From an uncultured Lachnospiraceae bacterium (GTDB lineage Bacteria > Bacillota > Clostridia > Lachnospirales > Lachnospiraceae), in contig CAMOQY010000070.1 of the NCBI GenBank assembly GCA_946623295.1, forward strand, positions 1 to 7,188: 7,188 nt of DNA, in the 5' to 3' direction. Every line of letters starts with the position of its first letter. Position 1 is the first letter of the stretch. Both the position numbers and the translations under genes were made by a program. The notes beneath the pieces were generated by a model. It was not told the origin of the DNA. It ran no database searches and was given only the letters and a program-made list of their open reading frames with translations. Below are positions 1 through 5,603 of this stretch, in pieces.

Positions 1-11
1 CCGTATCCCGA

Positions 12-800
12 TCAGATCAGGCCGAGTCTGCGCAGCGCCCTGTCTATTCCGCCGTCAAGCGGCCCCGATGTGACCAGATCGGCCGAATCCTTCACGCTCT
101 CGGGCGCATCTTCCATCGCCACGGCGGTTCCCGCCGCCCTGAACATATCCAGATCGTTGTTCCCATCGCCAAAGACTACGCAATCTGCCGGATCGATGCC
201 GAGAAACGAGCAGACCTCCAGCATACCGTCCGCTTTGCCAAAGCCCCTTGGCACCAGCTCCACGACGGTCTCGTTGTGACGGATGCAGCTATACTTTTCG
301 CTCATGATCGCGAGCCATTTTTCACCTTCCGCCGGATCGTCCATATCCACCGAAAACTTGCCGCTCCGCCAGCGCATATAGTTGTCGGAGATCGTTTTGC
401 GCCTGCTGCCGAGCTCTCTGATAAGCATCCGTCCGTACTTGTCGTCTGCAAACTGGTCATCGTCAAAGTACAGGCAGAATCTTCCCTCGAGGATGATCCT
501 GACGCTGTGCTCCCTGGCGAGGGAAACAGCGCGGGCAAGCTCCGCCGGAGCGATCAGCCTGTCTCTCACCACCCGCTGTCCTACCTGCACGTAGGTGCCG
601 CAGCCCGAGACAAAGCCGTCCCATCCCATCGAGAGCAGGCGGGGCTCACTGATAAAAGCCTGGCTGCGTCCCGAATTTATAAAGGCCAGATGCCCTCCGG
701 CCCTGAGCTCTCTGACGGCGCGCACCGTATCGTCCGGGACCGTATGCTCCCAGTTGCGCAGCGTTCCGTCTATATCAAAAAATACAGCTTTTCTCTTCAT
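12..800 (-). CDS. Cof-type HAD-superfamily phosphatase
   Basis: Predicted cytoplasmic haloacid dehalogenase-type hydrolase of 262 residues, the normal size for Cof/YidA-like sugar-phosphate or nucleotide phosphatases. Motif I is FFDIDGTL at residues 7-14, with D9 as nucleophile and D11 as general acid/base. Motif II is INSGR near residue 43, motif III is K189 in GFGKADG, and motif IV is GDGNND at 211-216, which binds Mg2+. The large insert between motifs II and III fits a type IIB cap. The open frame extends upstream to 902, but that longer version would run through the terminator at 848-876. The ATG at 798-800, directly before the HAD domain, is therefore chosen; its Shine-Dalgarno sequence is weak (GAAAG). 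A candidate promoter lies at 838-866. The substrate cannot be read from the sequence. The family call is firm. Confidence 0.93.
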   Translation of the reverse strand: MKRKAVFFDIDGTLRNWEHTVPDDTVRAVRELRAGGHLAFINSGRSQAFISEPRLLSMGWDGFVSGCGTYVQVGQRVVRDRLIAPAELARAVSLAREHSVRIILEGRFCLYFDDDQFADDKYGRMLIRELGSRRKTISDNYMRWRSGKFSVDMDDPAEGEKWLAIMSEKYSCIRHNETVVELVPRGFGKADGMLEVCSFLGIDPADCVVFGDGNNDLDMFRAAGTAVAMEDAPESVKDSADLVTSGPLDGGIDRALRRLGLI

Positions 801-837
801 AACGTCTTTCGTGCGGTATCTCGCTTTAGTCAATAGA

Positions 838-866
838 ATAATAACTGAAAAACAGACGGGCCGCAA
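838..866 (-). promoter_or_regulatory. Candidate sigma-A promoter for the HAD phosphatase gene
   Basis: Read on the minus strand, TTGCGG (861-866) is followed after exactly 17 bases by TATTAT (838-843). The -10 matches TATAAT at five of six positions and the -35 matches only at TTG. The -35 lies in the loop of the preceding terminator. Predicted transcription starts near 831, giving a leader of about 30 bases before the ATG at 800. Inferred by eye. Confidence 0.45.
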
Positions 867-876
867 CCCGTCTGTT
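848..876 (-). terminator. Intrinsic terminator of the lipoprotein gene
   Basis: A perfect 10-bp stem (867-876 with 851-860) encloses a 6-base loop (861-866). On the minus strand it is followed by a short T run (CTGTTTTTC). It begins about 30 bases after the lipoprotein stop codon at 908-910, where a Rho-independent terminator is expected. Confidence 0.88.
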
Positions 877-907
877 CTCAGCTTTGCTGTCAGCAGCTTC
901 AAGTCTG

Positions 908-1831
908 TCAGTCAGCTGCATATATTGTCACACTTATAGATTCTTCGTCCTCATGATATGTTACGGTAATCTTATTTCCGTTAGCGTCATCTGCAGAAAA
1001 GTAACCGTCATGGGAGTACTCATCCACTGTAAACCCTTTCGTTCTGCAATCCTCGACGTATTTATCAAAGTAATCGCTGGAGCAGCCAAAAGCCTCAAAC
1101 CAGAAAGAATCATCCCTGTCTGTCTCAACCCTGCAGACCTCTGTCTCAGGCTTCGAAATCAGATCTCCAAGTGAAGAATTCTTCGCCCAGCCGTATGCAT
1201 CCTCCGTTTTATCCTCCAGCGAATAAGCTCCGGAACGGAAATCATAGTATTCGGTATATATCTTGCCATCCTTGACATAATTGATGGTCGCGATATCCGG
1301 ATCTACCAGACCATAGTGTTCGAGACTTCTCATATAAAAGGATCCGGCATAATAATACAGATGCACCTTCCCGATCTTTTCGCCCGCCGGGATCAGCTTT
1401 TCCGCGGAAGCGTGCATTGAAATCTCCCGCTTCCTCAAGGCTTCGATATCGTCATCATCCATCTTGAACTTTTCCTTCACCTCGGAATAAAAAGCCTCTT
1501 TCTGCTCCTGGGTGATACCGGATTTTTCGACATAAGTCAAATCGAATCCGCAGATGGTATAGGACGAATTATTTGTGATCTGCATAAACAGATCTCTTTC
1601 TCCTCCGCTTATCTCTTCTCCGACGCTGTATTCTATCTGATCGATGCTTATATCACACGCCGAGCCAGTTTCCTCCGACGACGGCACCGTTTCCGCCTCC
1701 GAAGTCTTGTCCGCCGGCTGTCCTGCCGTATCATTTGGCAACGAGCCTCCAGACGTTTCTCCGTTTCCTCCGCAGGCAGTCAGAAAAGCCGCAAGCACGA
1801 CTGCTCCAAAAAGAACCAAAAACTTTTTCAT
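908..1831 (-). CDS. Putative lipoprotein with a DUF6591-like C-terminal domain
   Basis: A 307-residue secreted lipoprotein of unknown function. Residues 1-20 form a lipoprotein signal peptide: MKK, a hydrophobic stretch, then lipobox LTAC with C20 as the acylated cysteine. Residues 21-58 are a Gly/Ser/Thr/Glu-rich linker, typical of a tether to the outer face of the membrane. Residues 59-205 look like a beta-rich extracytoplasmic domain (ITNNSSYTICGFDLTY near 85-100). Residues 213-307 resemble, from memory, the DUF6591 domain of Clostridial lipoproteins, with a YVEDCRTKGFTVD motif near 258-270 and a following Tyr/Asp-rich beta stretch. The start is firm: AGGAGG at 1838-1843 precedes the ATG by about 6 bases. 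A hairpin lies in the leader (1852-1875) and a terminator follows the gene. It is the next gene after the XRE regulator on the same strand and may be co-transcribed with it. No enzymatic motif is visible. Confidence 0.88.
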   Translation of the reverse strand: MKKFLVLFGAVVLAAFLTACGGNGETSGGSLPNDTAGQPADKTSEAETVPSSEETGSACDISIDQIEYSVGEEISGGERDLFMQITNNSSYTICGFDLTYVEKSGITQEQKEAFYSEVKEKFKMDDDDIEALRKREISMHASAEKLIPAGEKIGKVHLYYYAGSFYMRSLEHYGLVDPDIATINYVKDGKIYTEYYDFRSGAYSLEDKTEDAYGWAKNSSLGDLISKPETEVCRVETDRDDSFWFEAFGCSSDYFDKYVEDCRTKGFTVDEYSHDGYFSADDANGNKITVTYHEDEESISVTIYAAD

Positions 1832-1851
1832 ATAATTCCTCCTCTTTCAGC

Positions 1852-1875
1852 GACGCCGGTTTAAAATCCGGCGTC
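1852..1875 (-). other. Hairpin in the leader of the lipoprotein gene
   Basis: A perfect 8-bp GC-rich inverted repeat (1852-1859 with 1868-1875) has an 8-base AT-rich loop. It ends 8 bases before the AGGAGG of the lipoprotein gene. No T run follows on either strand, so it is not a standard terminator. It may stabilise the mRNA or affect initiation; that role is inference. Confidence 0.6.
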
Positions 1876-1891
1876 CCCGTTTACACAAATC

Positions 1892-1906
1892 ACCGGGGCA
1901 CCCGGT
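1892..1906 (-). terminator. Weak possible terminator after the XRE gene
   Basis: A 6-bp stem (1901-1906 with 1892-1897) with a 3-base loop lies about 40 bases past the XRE stop codon. Only a poor T-containing tail (GATTTGTG) follows, so read-through into the lipoprotein gene is likely. It may simply be another leader hairpin. Confidence 0.25.
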
Positions 1907-1947
1907 TAAATATATTTTCATATCCAGCTGCCGTACACTCGGACTGC

Positions 1948-2295
1948 TCACCTGATACTGACTGCTTCATTTACGAATTTTTCAAGAAGGCTGACCGCCT
2001 CGGGAGTGAGCGTCATGCTGATACTGCGGTTCTTTCTGTCCAGACCGAGCAGATGATCCACGCTGGTATGAAGCAGTCCGGAAAGAAGGATAAGATTCTG
2101 GATCGTAGGCACGCTTTCACTCGACTCCCATTTTGAGACCGCAGTCCGTGAAACGCCAACGAGCTCAGCAACCTTCTCCTGCGTGAGACCGCACCGAAGA
2201 CGCGCCTGTTTTATTTTTCTTCCCAGATCGTCCATGCTAAAACCGTGATTCTTCATAATGAAGAGATAATAAAACAATTTGTCGTGTTTTAACAT
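1948..2295 (-). CDS. XRE-family helix-turn-helix transcriptional regulator
   Basis: A small DNA-binding regulator of 115 residues. Residues 24-86 form a Cro/C1-type HTH domain: LGRKIKQARLRCGLTQEKV, then the recognition region VSRTAVSKWESSESVPTIQNL, ending in the usual SVDHLLGLD. The last 30 residues form a short tail with a predicted helix (LTPEAVSLLEKFVNEAV) and no recognisable sensor domain. The start is uncertain. The ATG at 2293-2295 has an AAGGT Shine-Dalgarno about 12 bases upstream. ATGs at 2256 and 2235 lack one, but the 2235 start gives the more usual MDDLGRKIK beginning. GTT repeats spaced by 10 bp lie between the promoter and the first ATG and overlap the Shine-Dalgarno, which suggests autoregulation. 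The lipoprotein gene follows about 115 bases downstream and could be a target. Confidence 0.92.
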   Translation of the reverse strand: MLKHDKLFYYLFIMKNHGFSMDDLGRKIKQARLRCGLTQEKVAELVGVSRTAVSKWESSESVPTIQNLILLSGLLHTSVDHLLGLDRKNRSISMTLTPEAVSLLEKFVNEAVSIR

Positions 2296-2300
2296 AAAGC

Positions 2301-2330
2301 AACAGTTACCTTACGTTACCGACAGTTTCG
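2301..2330. promoter_or_regulatory. Candidate operator: three 10-bp phased GTT repeats
   Basis: Three consecutive decamers (2301-2310, 2311-2320, 2321-2330) each carry GTT at the same place. The first two share GTTACC exactly (2305-2310 and 2315-2320). The first and third share ACAGTT. The spacing equals one turn of B-DNA, so the sites face the same side. The array sits between the -10 candidate and the first ATG of the XRE gene and covers its Shine-Dalgarno. Binding by the XRE protein is inference. Confidence 0.4.
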
Positions 2331-2359
2331 TTATATAAAAGATGATACACCTTCCGCAA
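2330..2359 (-). promoter_or_regulatory. Candidate promoter of the XRE regulator gene
   Basis: On the minus strand TTGCGG (2354-2359) is followed after 18 bases by TATAAC (2330-2335); an overlapping TATATA (2332-2337) would give a 16-base spacer. The -35 uses the last two Ts of the upstream terminator's T run. The -35 is a weak match. Confidence 0.4.
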
Positions 2360-2386
2360 AAAAATAAGTGTGCCGGCGGCACACTT
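2358..2386 (-). terminator. Strong intrinsic terminator of the kinase gene
   Basis: A perfect 9-bp stem (2378-2386 with 2366-2374) with a 3-base loop is followed on the minus strand by ATTTTTTT (seven Ts at 2358-2364). It lies 20 bases past the kinase stop codon at 2406-2408. Confidence 0.93.
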
Positions 2387-2405
2387 TAGTTAAATCGAAA
2401 CAGTA

Positions 2406-3338
2406 TCATGCGATCAGGTTCTGAAGGGTATATAGAATAACCAGTGCAATTGAAGAAAAAATGAATACCTCCAGCAGCGCGGCAAAAAAACGCGGCCAAC
2501 CTTTCTTGTCTGTGACCAGCGATATCACGTTCATATAGTCAAAGGCTATAAAAACGATCGCAAGAAGCGTGAGGAACACCCATATCTCGACAAAGAGCAG
2601 CTCGACCGAAAACTCTCTCAGAAAGAAGCTGAAATAGATAATAAACGCGTATCCGGCGGAAGCCGTGAGCATTTTGAGCGGGTGGAGGGTCCGGAAGCCC
2701 GGAGGGCGCTTTGGGTCCTCTCTGACGGGGCGTTTCAGCGCCTTGTCAAGATCAGTCACGGACTGATATCTGCGCTCGGGATCGACATGGGTGCAGCGCT
2801 CTATTACCGGGGCGAGACGTCCTGAGGCTTTTTCGTACAGCGGATGACGCCCGGTGATCATGACGTTCAGAAGTATGCCCATGGCGTAAATGTCAGATCT
2901 GGGATCGCTTCTGCCAAAGCCGAACTGTTCGGGCGAGGCGTAGCCCGGCGTCCCCATCATCACAGTGTCGCGGCCGTTTTCCGGCTTGACAAAATGCGAG
3001 GCGTCAAAATCGATGAGCCAGAGCCTGCCTCCGAGATCCCGCATGATGTTTTCGGGTTTGATGTCGCCGTGAACTATTCCGAGAGCGTGTACGCGCTCAA
3101 GTATCGCGCAGAGCTCTCTGCAGATCGACGCCGCTTCCTTTTCACTGATAGCGCGCCCTCTGATATACTCGGCGAGCGTTTCACCCTGTACACGATCCTC
3201 TTCGACTATCCATTCACTTCCGGACAGCCTGATCGAGCGTATCCTCGGAACGCCCTCTATCGGATGCTCCATGAGAGTACGCAGTACGTCGGTACGGATG
3301 TTTTCGGGATATCGTTTTGTTATAAGAGCACTGTTCAA
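2406..3338 (-). CDS. Membrane-anchored Ser/Thr protein kinase with minimal N-lobe
   Basis: A Hanks-type kinase of about 310 residues. Seen: likely ATP-binding lysine K8 (ALITKRY), catalytic loop HGDIKPEN at 90-97 (D92, K94, N97), metal-binding DFD at 110-112, activation segment GTPGYASPEQF at 129-139, and DIYAMG at 149-154. The catalytic residues are intact. The HRD arginine is Gly and DFG reads DFD, both tolerated in bacterial kinases. The C-terminus holds three likely membrane helices (about 224-242, 246-265, 284-308), placing the kinase domain in the cytoplasm; there are no PASTA repeats, so it is not PrkC-like. The start is TTG at 3336-3338; the frame closes 12 codons further upstream with no ATG or GTG. 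The glycine-rich loop and first beta strands are therefore absent. A promoter candidate directly upstream argues that this short form is real. No phosphatase gene is adjacent and the substrate is unknown. Confidence 0.9.
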   Translation of the reverse strand: MNSALITKRYPENIRTDVLRTLMEHPIEGVPRIRSIRLSGSEWIVEEDRVQGETLAEYIRGRAISEKEAASICRELCAILERVHALGIVHGDIKPENIMRDLGGRLWLIDFDASHFVKPENGRDTVMMGTPGYASPEQFGFGRSDPRSDIYAMGILLNVMITGRHPLYEKASGRLAPVIERCTHVDPERRYQSVTDLDKALKRPVREDPKRPPGFRTLHPLKMLTASAGYAFIIYFSFFLREFSVELLFVEIWVFLTLLAIVFIAFDYMNVISLVTDKKGWPRFFAALLEVFIFSSIALVILYTLQNLIA

Positions 3339-3373
3339 AGCAGACCCCCGCCGCGTTTTTTCCTTATACGAGA

Positions 3374-3401
3374 ATTATAATCAAAAATAAGCCCGGCGCA
3401 A
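3374..3401 (-). promoter_or_regulatory. Candidate promoter of the kinase gene
   Basis: A perfect -10, TATAAT (3374-3379), is preceded after 16 bases by TTGCGC (3396-3401). The -35 straddles the loop and one arm of the upstream terminator. The predicted transcript starts near 3367, leaving a leader of about 30 bases with AAGGA about 18 bases and a GGCGGGGG stretch 6 bases before the TTG start. Confidence 0.45.
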
Positions 3402-3425
3402 TGGGGCGCCGGAGCCGACCGGGCT
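3383..3425 (-). terminator. Intrinsic terminator of the TauE/SafE permease gene
   Basis: A 7-bp inverted repeat (3406-3412 with 3393-3399, 6-base loop) is followed on the minus strand by GCTTATTTTTG. An alternative outer stem (3419-3425 with 3390-3396) would include the stop codon at 3424-3426. Confidence 0.82.
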
Positions 3426-4152
3426 ACAGGAGCTGTTTGAGCACCGTGATGATACCTGAGACGAGTACTGCCCAGTATACGATCGTGCGCATCCGATCGG
3501 CCGGGATGTGGTCTCCTATCTTCAGGCCGAAGACTTTGCCTATGCCTATGCCGACCAGACCTGTCAGCGTGTACGGAAGCAGATCTATCGTATAATTGCC
3601 GTTCAGCACCCTGGTCAGGTTCATGATAAGCCCGCTGACGAGGAACAGAAACTGCAGATTGCCGAGGTACTCTTCACGGTCGTTGGTCACGGCCGAGTAA
3701 TACAGCGCCATCAGCGGCCCTCCGATACCAAAGAGGCCCCCGCAGAGGCCGGAGATCACGCTGCATATCACTGCGGACACGATCCCTCCCGACAGCTTTA
3801 TCCGATTTGAGAAAAAGATGAACCAGAGCGCGAGGATGACAAGGAATACGCCGAAGATGAGCGTAAGCAGCTCCAGATCGAGTTTTTTTGAAAGCATTAC
3901 CGACGTGACCGCGAATATAGTGTAGATAGCAGTCGGCACCGCGACTTTGCGCAGATCTATACGGCTGCGGTATTTCCAGGTGATCAGGAACGTAAGCCCG
4001 AGTATTGCCGTGGAGGAGATACCGGGCGCCTTGATCAGATCAAAGAAATACGGCAGCACCAGCATGATGACAACGCCGGCGCCAAAGCCCGTTACCGACT
4101 GGATCATCCCGCCCAGCAGACTGATAAAAAAAACGACAACGTATTCCGTCAT
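3424..4152 (-). CDS. TauE/SafE-family membrane permease (putative anion exporter)
   Basis: An integral membrane protein of 242 residues, close to the usual 240-260 of the family. It is hydrophobic almost throughout, with about seven or eight likely membrane helices. The two family-typical half-repeats are visible: GGMIQSVTGFGAGVVIMLVLP at about 14-34 and SGLCGGLFGIGGPLMALYYS at about 134-153. A short charged loop, TNDREEYLGN, follows the second. Known members export sulfite, sulfoacetate or related anions across the cytoplasmic membrane; the substrate here cannot be inferred, as no sulfur-metabolism gene is nearby. The frame is open to a TTG at 4200, but that lies in the asnA terminator's T run. 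The ATG at 4150-4152 has AAGGGAG 4 bases upstream and begins directly at the first membrane helix, so it is preferred. Terminators on both sides indicate a single-gene unit. Confidence 0.9.
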   Translation of the reverse strand: MTEYVVVFFISLLGGMIQSVTGFGAGVVIMLVLPYFFDLIKAPGISSTAILGLTFLITWKYRSRIDLRKVAVPTAIYTIFAVTSVMLSKKLDLELLTLIFGVFLVILALWFIFFSNRIKLSGGIVSAVICSVISGLCGGLFGIGGPLMALYYSAVTNDREEYLGNLQFLFLVSGLIMNLTRVLNGNYTIDLLPYTLTGLVGIGIGKVFGLKIGDHIPADRMRTIVYWAVLVSGIITVLKQLL

Positions 4153-4198
4153 GTTGCTCCCTTCAGGCATACAGCGCAGGTGCAGCAGCACTTTGCGC

Positions 4199-4230
4199 AA
4201 AAAAAGAGCATGCCGATGATTCCGGCATGC
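4199..4230 (-). terminator. Intrinsic terminator of asnA
   Basis: A perfect 8-bp stem (4223-4230 with 4208-4215) with a 7-base loop is followed on the minus strand by TCTTTTTTT (seven Ts at 4199-4205). It starts 10 bases after the asnA stop codon at 4240-4242. Confidence 0.92.
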
Positions 4231-4239
4231 CCGGTCAGA

Positions 4240-5247
4240 TCAGAGCAGATCTACTTCTGCTTCGCCGCACAGCTTCCAGGTCTCATCCGGCCACACACTG
4301 GCCTGGACCTCTCCGATATGCGCTTTGCGCAGGAAAAACATACAGATGCGCGACTGTCCGATTCCGCCTCCGATGGTGTACGGCAGCTCGCCGTTTAGCA
4401 GCGCCCTCTGAAATTCCAGCTTGGCTCTTTCTTCACAGCCCGCGATCTTCAGCTGTCTGAGAAGCGATTCCTCGCTCACGCGGATTCCCATGGACGATAT
4501 CTCAAAGGCGATGTCGAGCACGGGATAGTATACGACTATGTCTCCGTTCAGCTCCCAGTCGTCGTAATCGGGAGCGCGACCGTCGTGCGGCTCGCCGTTT
4601 GAGAGATCGCCGCCGATCTTTTCGATGAAGATGGCTCCGTATTCTCTCGCCGCCTGTGTCTCGCGTCCCTTGGGATCGAGCTCGGGATAACGGTCGAGCA
4701 GCTCCTGCGAGGTGATGAACGTGATCTCCTCGGGAAGGATGCATTTTACGTAATCATAGCGGTTTGCGATGTATTTTTCAGTGACTCGCAGTGCCTCGTA
4801 GACTTCTTTTACCGTACGGTGCAGCATGTCGCGGGTGCGGTCTTCTTTTGTGATGATCTTTTCCCAGTCCCACTGATCTACGTAAATGGAGTGGAGGTTG
4901 TCGGGGTCTTCGTCTCTGCGGATGGCATTCATATCCGTATAAAGGCCTTCTCCCACGGAAAAGCCGTAGCGTTTGAGCGCCATACGCTTCCATTTGGCGA
5001 GCGAGTGGACGACTTCCAAGGGCGCGTCATTCAGGCATTTTACCCCAAACGTGACCGGTCTTTCGACGCCGTTCAGGTTGTCGTTGAGACCTGATGCAGG
5101 GGTCACGAAGAGCGGTGCGGATACGCGCCGCAGATTGAGCTCGGTGAGCAGCTGCTTTTCAAAAAAATCCTTGACTCTCTTTACTGCTATCTCCGTCGCT
5201 TTTATATCGAGCGCCGAGTGATAGCCTTTTGGAATGAAGCTTTCCAT
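4240..5247 (-). CDS. asnA: Aspartate--ammonia ligase (asparagine synthetase A)
   Basis: AsnA makes L-asparagine from aspartate and ammonia, cleaving ATP to AMP and PPi, in the cytoplasm. It has a class II aminoacyl-tRNA synthetase fold. The 335-residue length is close to the roughly 330 of E. coli AsnA, and recognisable family stretches occur throughout: NLNGVERPV near 57-65, VVHSLAKWKR at 79-88, GEGLYT at 99-104, YVDQWDWE at 122-129, SQELLDRYPEL at 180-190, HDGRAPDYDDW at 221-231, SSMGIRV at 251-257 and GGGIGQSR at 293-300. The start is firm: AAGGAGG at 5254-5260, followed by 6 bases and ATG at 5245-5247. Unlike glutamine-dependent AsnB it has no amidotransferase domain. It lies downstream of asnS, separated by a structured 356-base spacer. 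I see no clear terminator there, so partial co-transcription is possible. It is complete and looks functional. Confidence 0.98.
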   Translation of the reverse strand: MESFIPKGYHSALDIKATEIAVKRVKDFFEKQLLTELNLRRVSAPLFVTPASGLNDNLNGVERPVTFGVKCLNDAPLEVVHSLAKWKRMALKRYGFSVGEGLYTDMNAIRRDEDPDNLHSIYVDQWDWEKIITKEDRTRDMLHRTVKEVYEALRVTEKYIANRYDYVKCILPEEITFITSQELLDRYPELDPKGRETQAAREYGAIFIEKIGGDLSNGEPHDGRAPDYDDWELNGDIVVYYPVLDIAFEISSMGIRVSEESLLRQLKIAGCEERAKLEFQRALLNGELPYTIGGGIGQSRICMFFLRKAHIGEVQASVWPDETWKLCGEAEVDLL

Positions 5248-5327
5248 GGTTCTCCTCCTTCTTCTTCTTCTGATTTTTGCCGTTGATGCTGATCTTCCTT
5301 TTATTTAAGCGCCGCGCGCATTTTTGC

Positions 5328-5433
5328 TTGCGGCTGCAAAAAACTCTTTTATCGCGCTGCGCGGCTGCAAAGCGCCTCTTGCACTGCTCGGCGCGGCTGC
5401 AAAGCGCCTCTTGCACTGCTCAGCGCGGCTGCC
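5328..5433. repeat. 32-bp tandem repeat in the asnA upstream region
   Basis: Two near-perfect 32-bp units (5359-5390 and 5391-5422) are followed by a partial third (5423-5433). They are preceded by a diverged copy beginning near 5328 that shares GCGGCTGCAAA (5330-5340) at a 31-bp offset. Each full unit contains TGCAA...TTGCA, a small hairpin with an 8-base loop (5366-5383 and 5398-5415). GCGCC and GGCGC segments in neighbouring units can also pair with each other in alternative ways. Confidence 0.85.
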
Positions 5434-5462
5434 GGATCCTTCCCGCGACACGCTTGCGCTCG

Positions 5463-5520
5463 GTTCAAACGCAGCGGTGCTAAGCTCGTTCGTCGCGCTG
5501 CTTGAACTCGCCAAGCACCG
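5463..5520. other. Interleaved inverted repeats (possible pseudoknot or switch)
   Basis: Inverted repeat A pairs 5497-5507 with 5463-5475 (11 bp with a 2-base bulge in the second arm). Inverted repeat B pairs 5514-5520 with 5475-5481 (7 bp). On the minus-strand transcript the order is B, A, B', A', so both stems cannot nest: they either form a pseudoknot or exclude each other. The arms are plain in the sequence; RNA function is inference. Confidence 0.5.
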
Positions 5521-5536
5521 GCGTTTTCACGACGGT

Positions 5537-5556
5537 CGCGGGATAAAATCCCTGCG
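5537..5556 (-). other. Hairpin downstream of asnS lacking a T run
   Basis: A 5-bp stem (5540-5544 with 5548-5552) with a 3-base loop is extended by three GC pairs across a 1-base bulge. It lies about 50 bases past the asnS stop codon. With no T run it is a poor intrinsic terminator; it might protect the 3' end of the message or do nothing. Confidence 0.4.
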
Positions 5557-5603
5557 CCGCGTCGATGTACTGAGCTGAAGCTTGATTTTTGTCCCGTAAA
5601 ATC

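Larger units (their letters stand above)
5248..5603 (-). other. Structured asnS-asnA intergenic region, no credible gene
   Basis: This 356-base spacer has no open frame with a plausible protein. Reading with transcription from asnS, it contains a GC-rich hairpin without a T run (5537-5556), interleaved inverted repeats (5463-5520), a tandem repeat (5328-5433), an AT-richer stretch, and a purine-rich tract with (GAA)4 at 5258-5269 merging into the asnA Shine-Dalgarno. I find no good T-box core, no clear sigma-A promoter and no intrinsic terminator. It could be a transcribed operon spacer or the regulatory leader of asnA. Confidence 0.6.

Noticed and set aside
801..902. N-terminal extension of the HAD phosphatase to position 902
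   Set aside because: It would be translated from the lipoprotein terminator and the candidate promoter, and the HAD domain starts right after the ATG at 800.
1860..1947. Sigma-A promoter for the lipoprotein gene
   Set aside because: TATATT occurs in this stretch, but no acceptable -35 stands 16-18 bases upstream. A TTGTGT-N17-TTTAAA pair exists, but it is too weak to call.
4153..4200. N-terminal extension of the permease to a TTG at 4200
   Set aside because: The TTG lies in the asnA terminator T run; the ATG at 4152 has a proper Shine-Dalgarno and starts directly at the first membrane helix.
5328..5433. CRISPR array
   Set aside because: The units are contiguous with no unique spacers between them, and there are no cas genes.
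5277..5578. Several overlapping open frames in the asnS-asnA spacer on both strands
   Set aside because: Their proteins are translations of the GC-rich tandem repeat, with repeated Cys/Ala/Arg-rich strings and no ribosome binding site. They are artefacts of the repeat.
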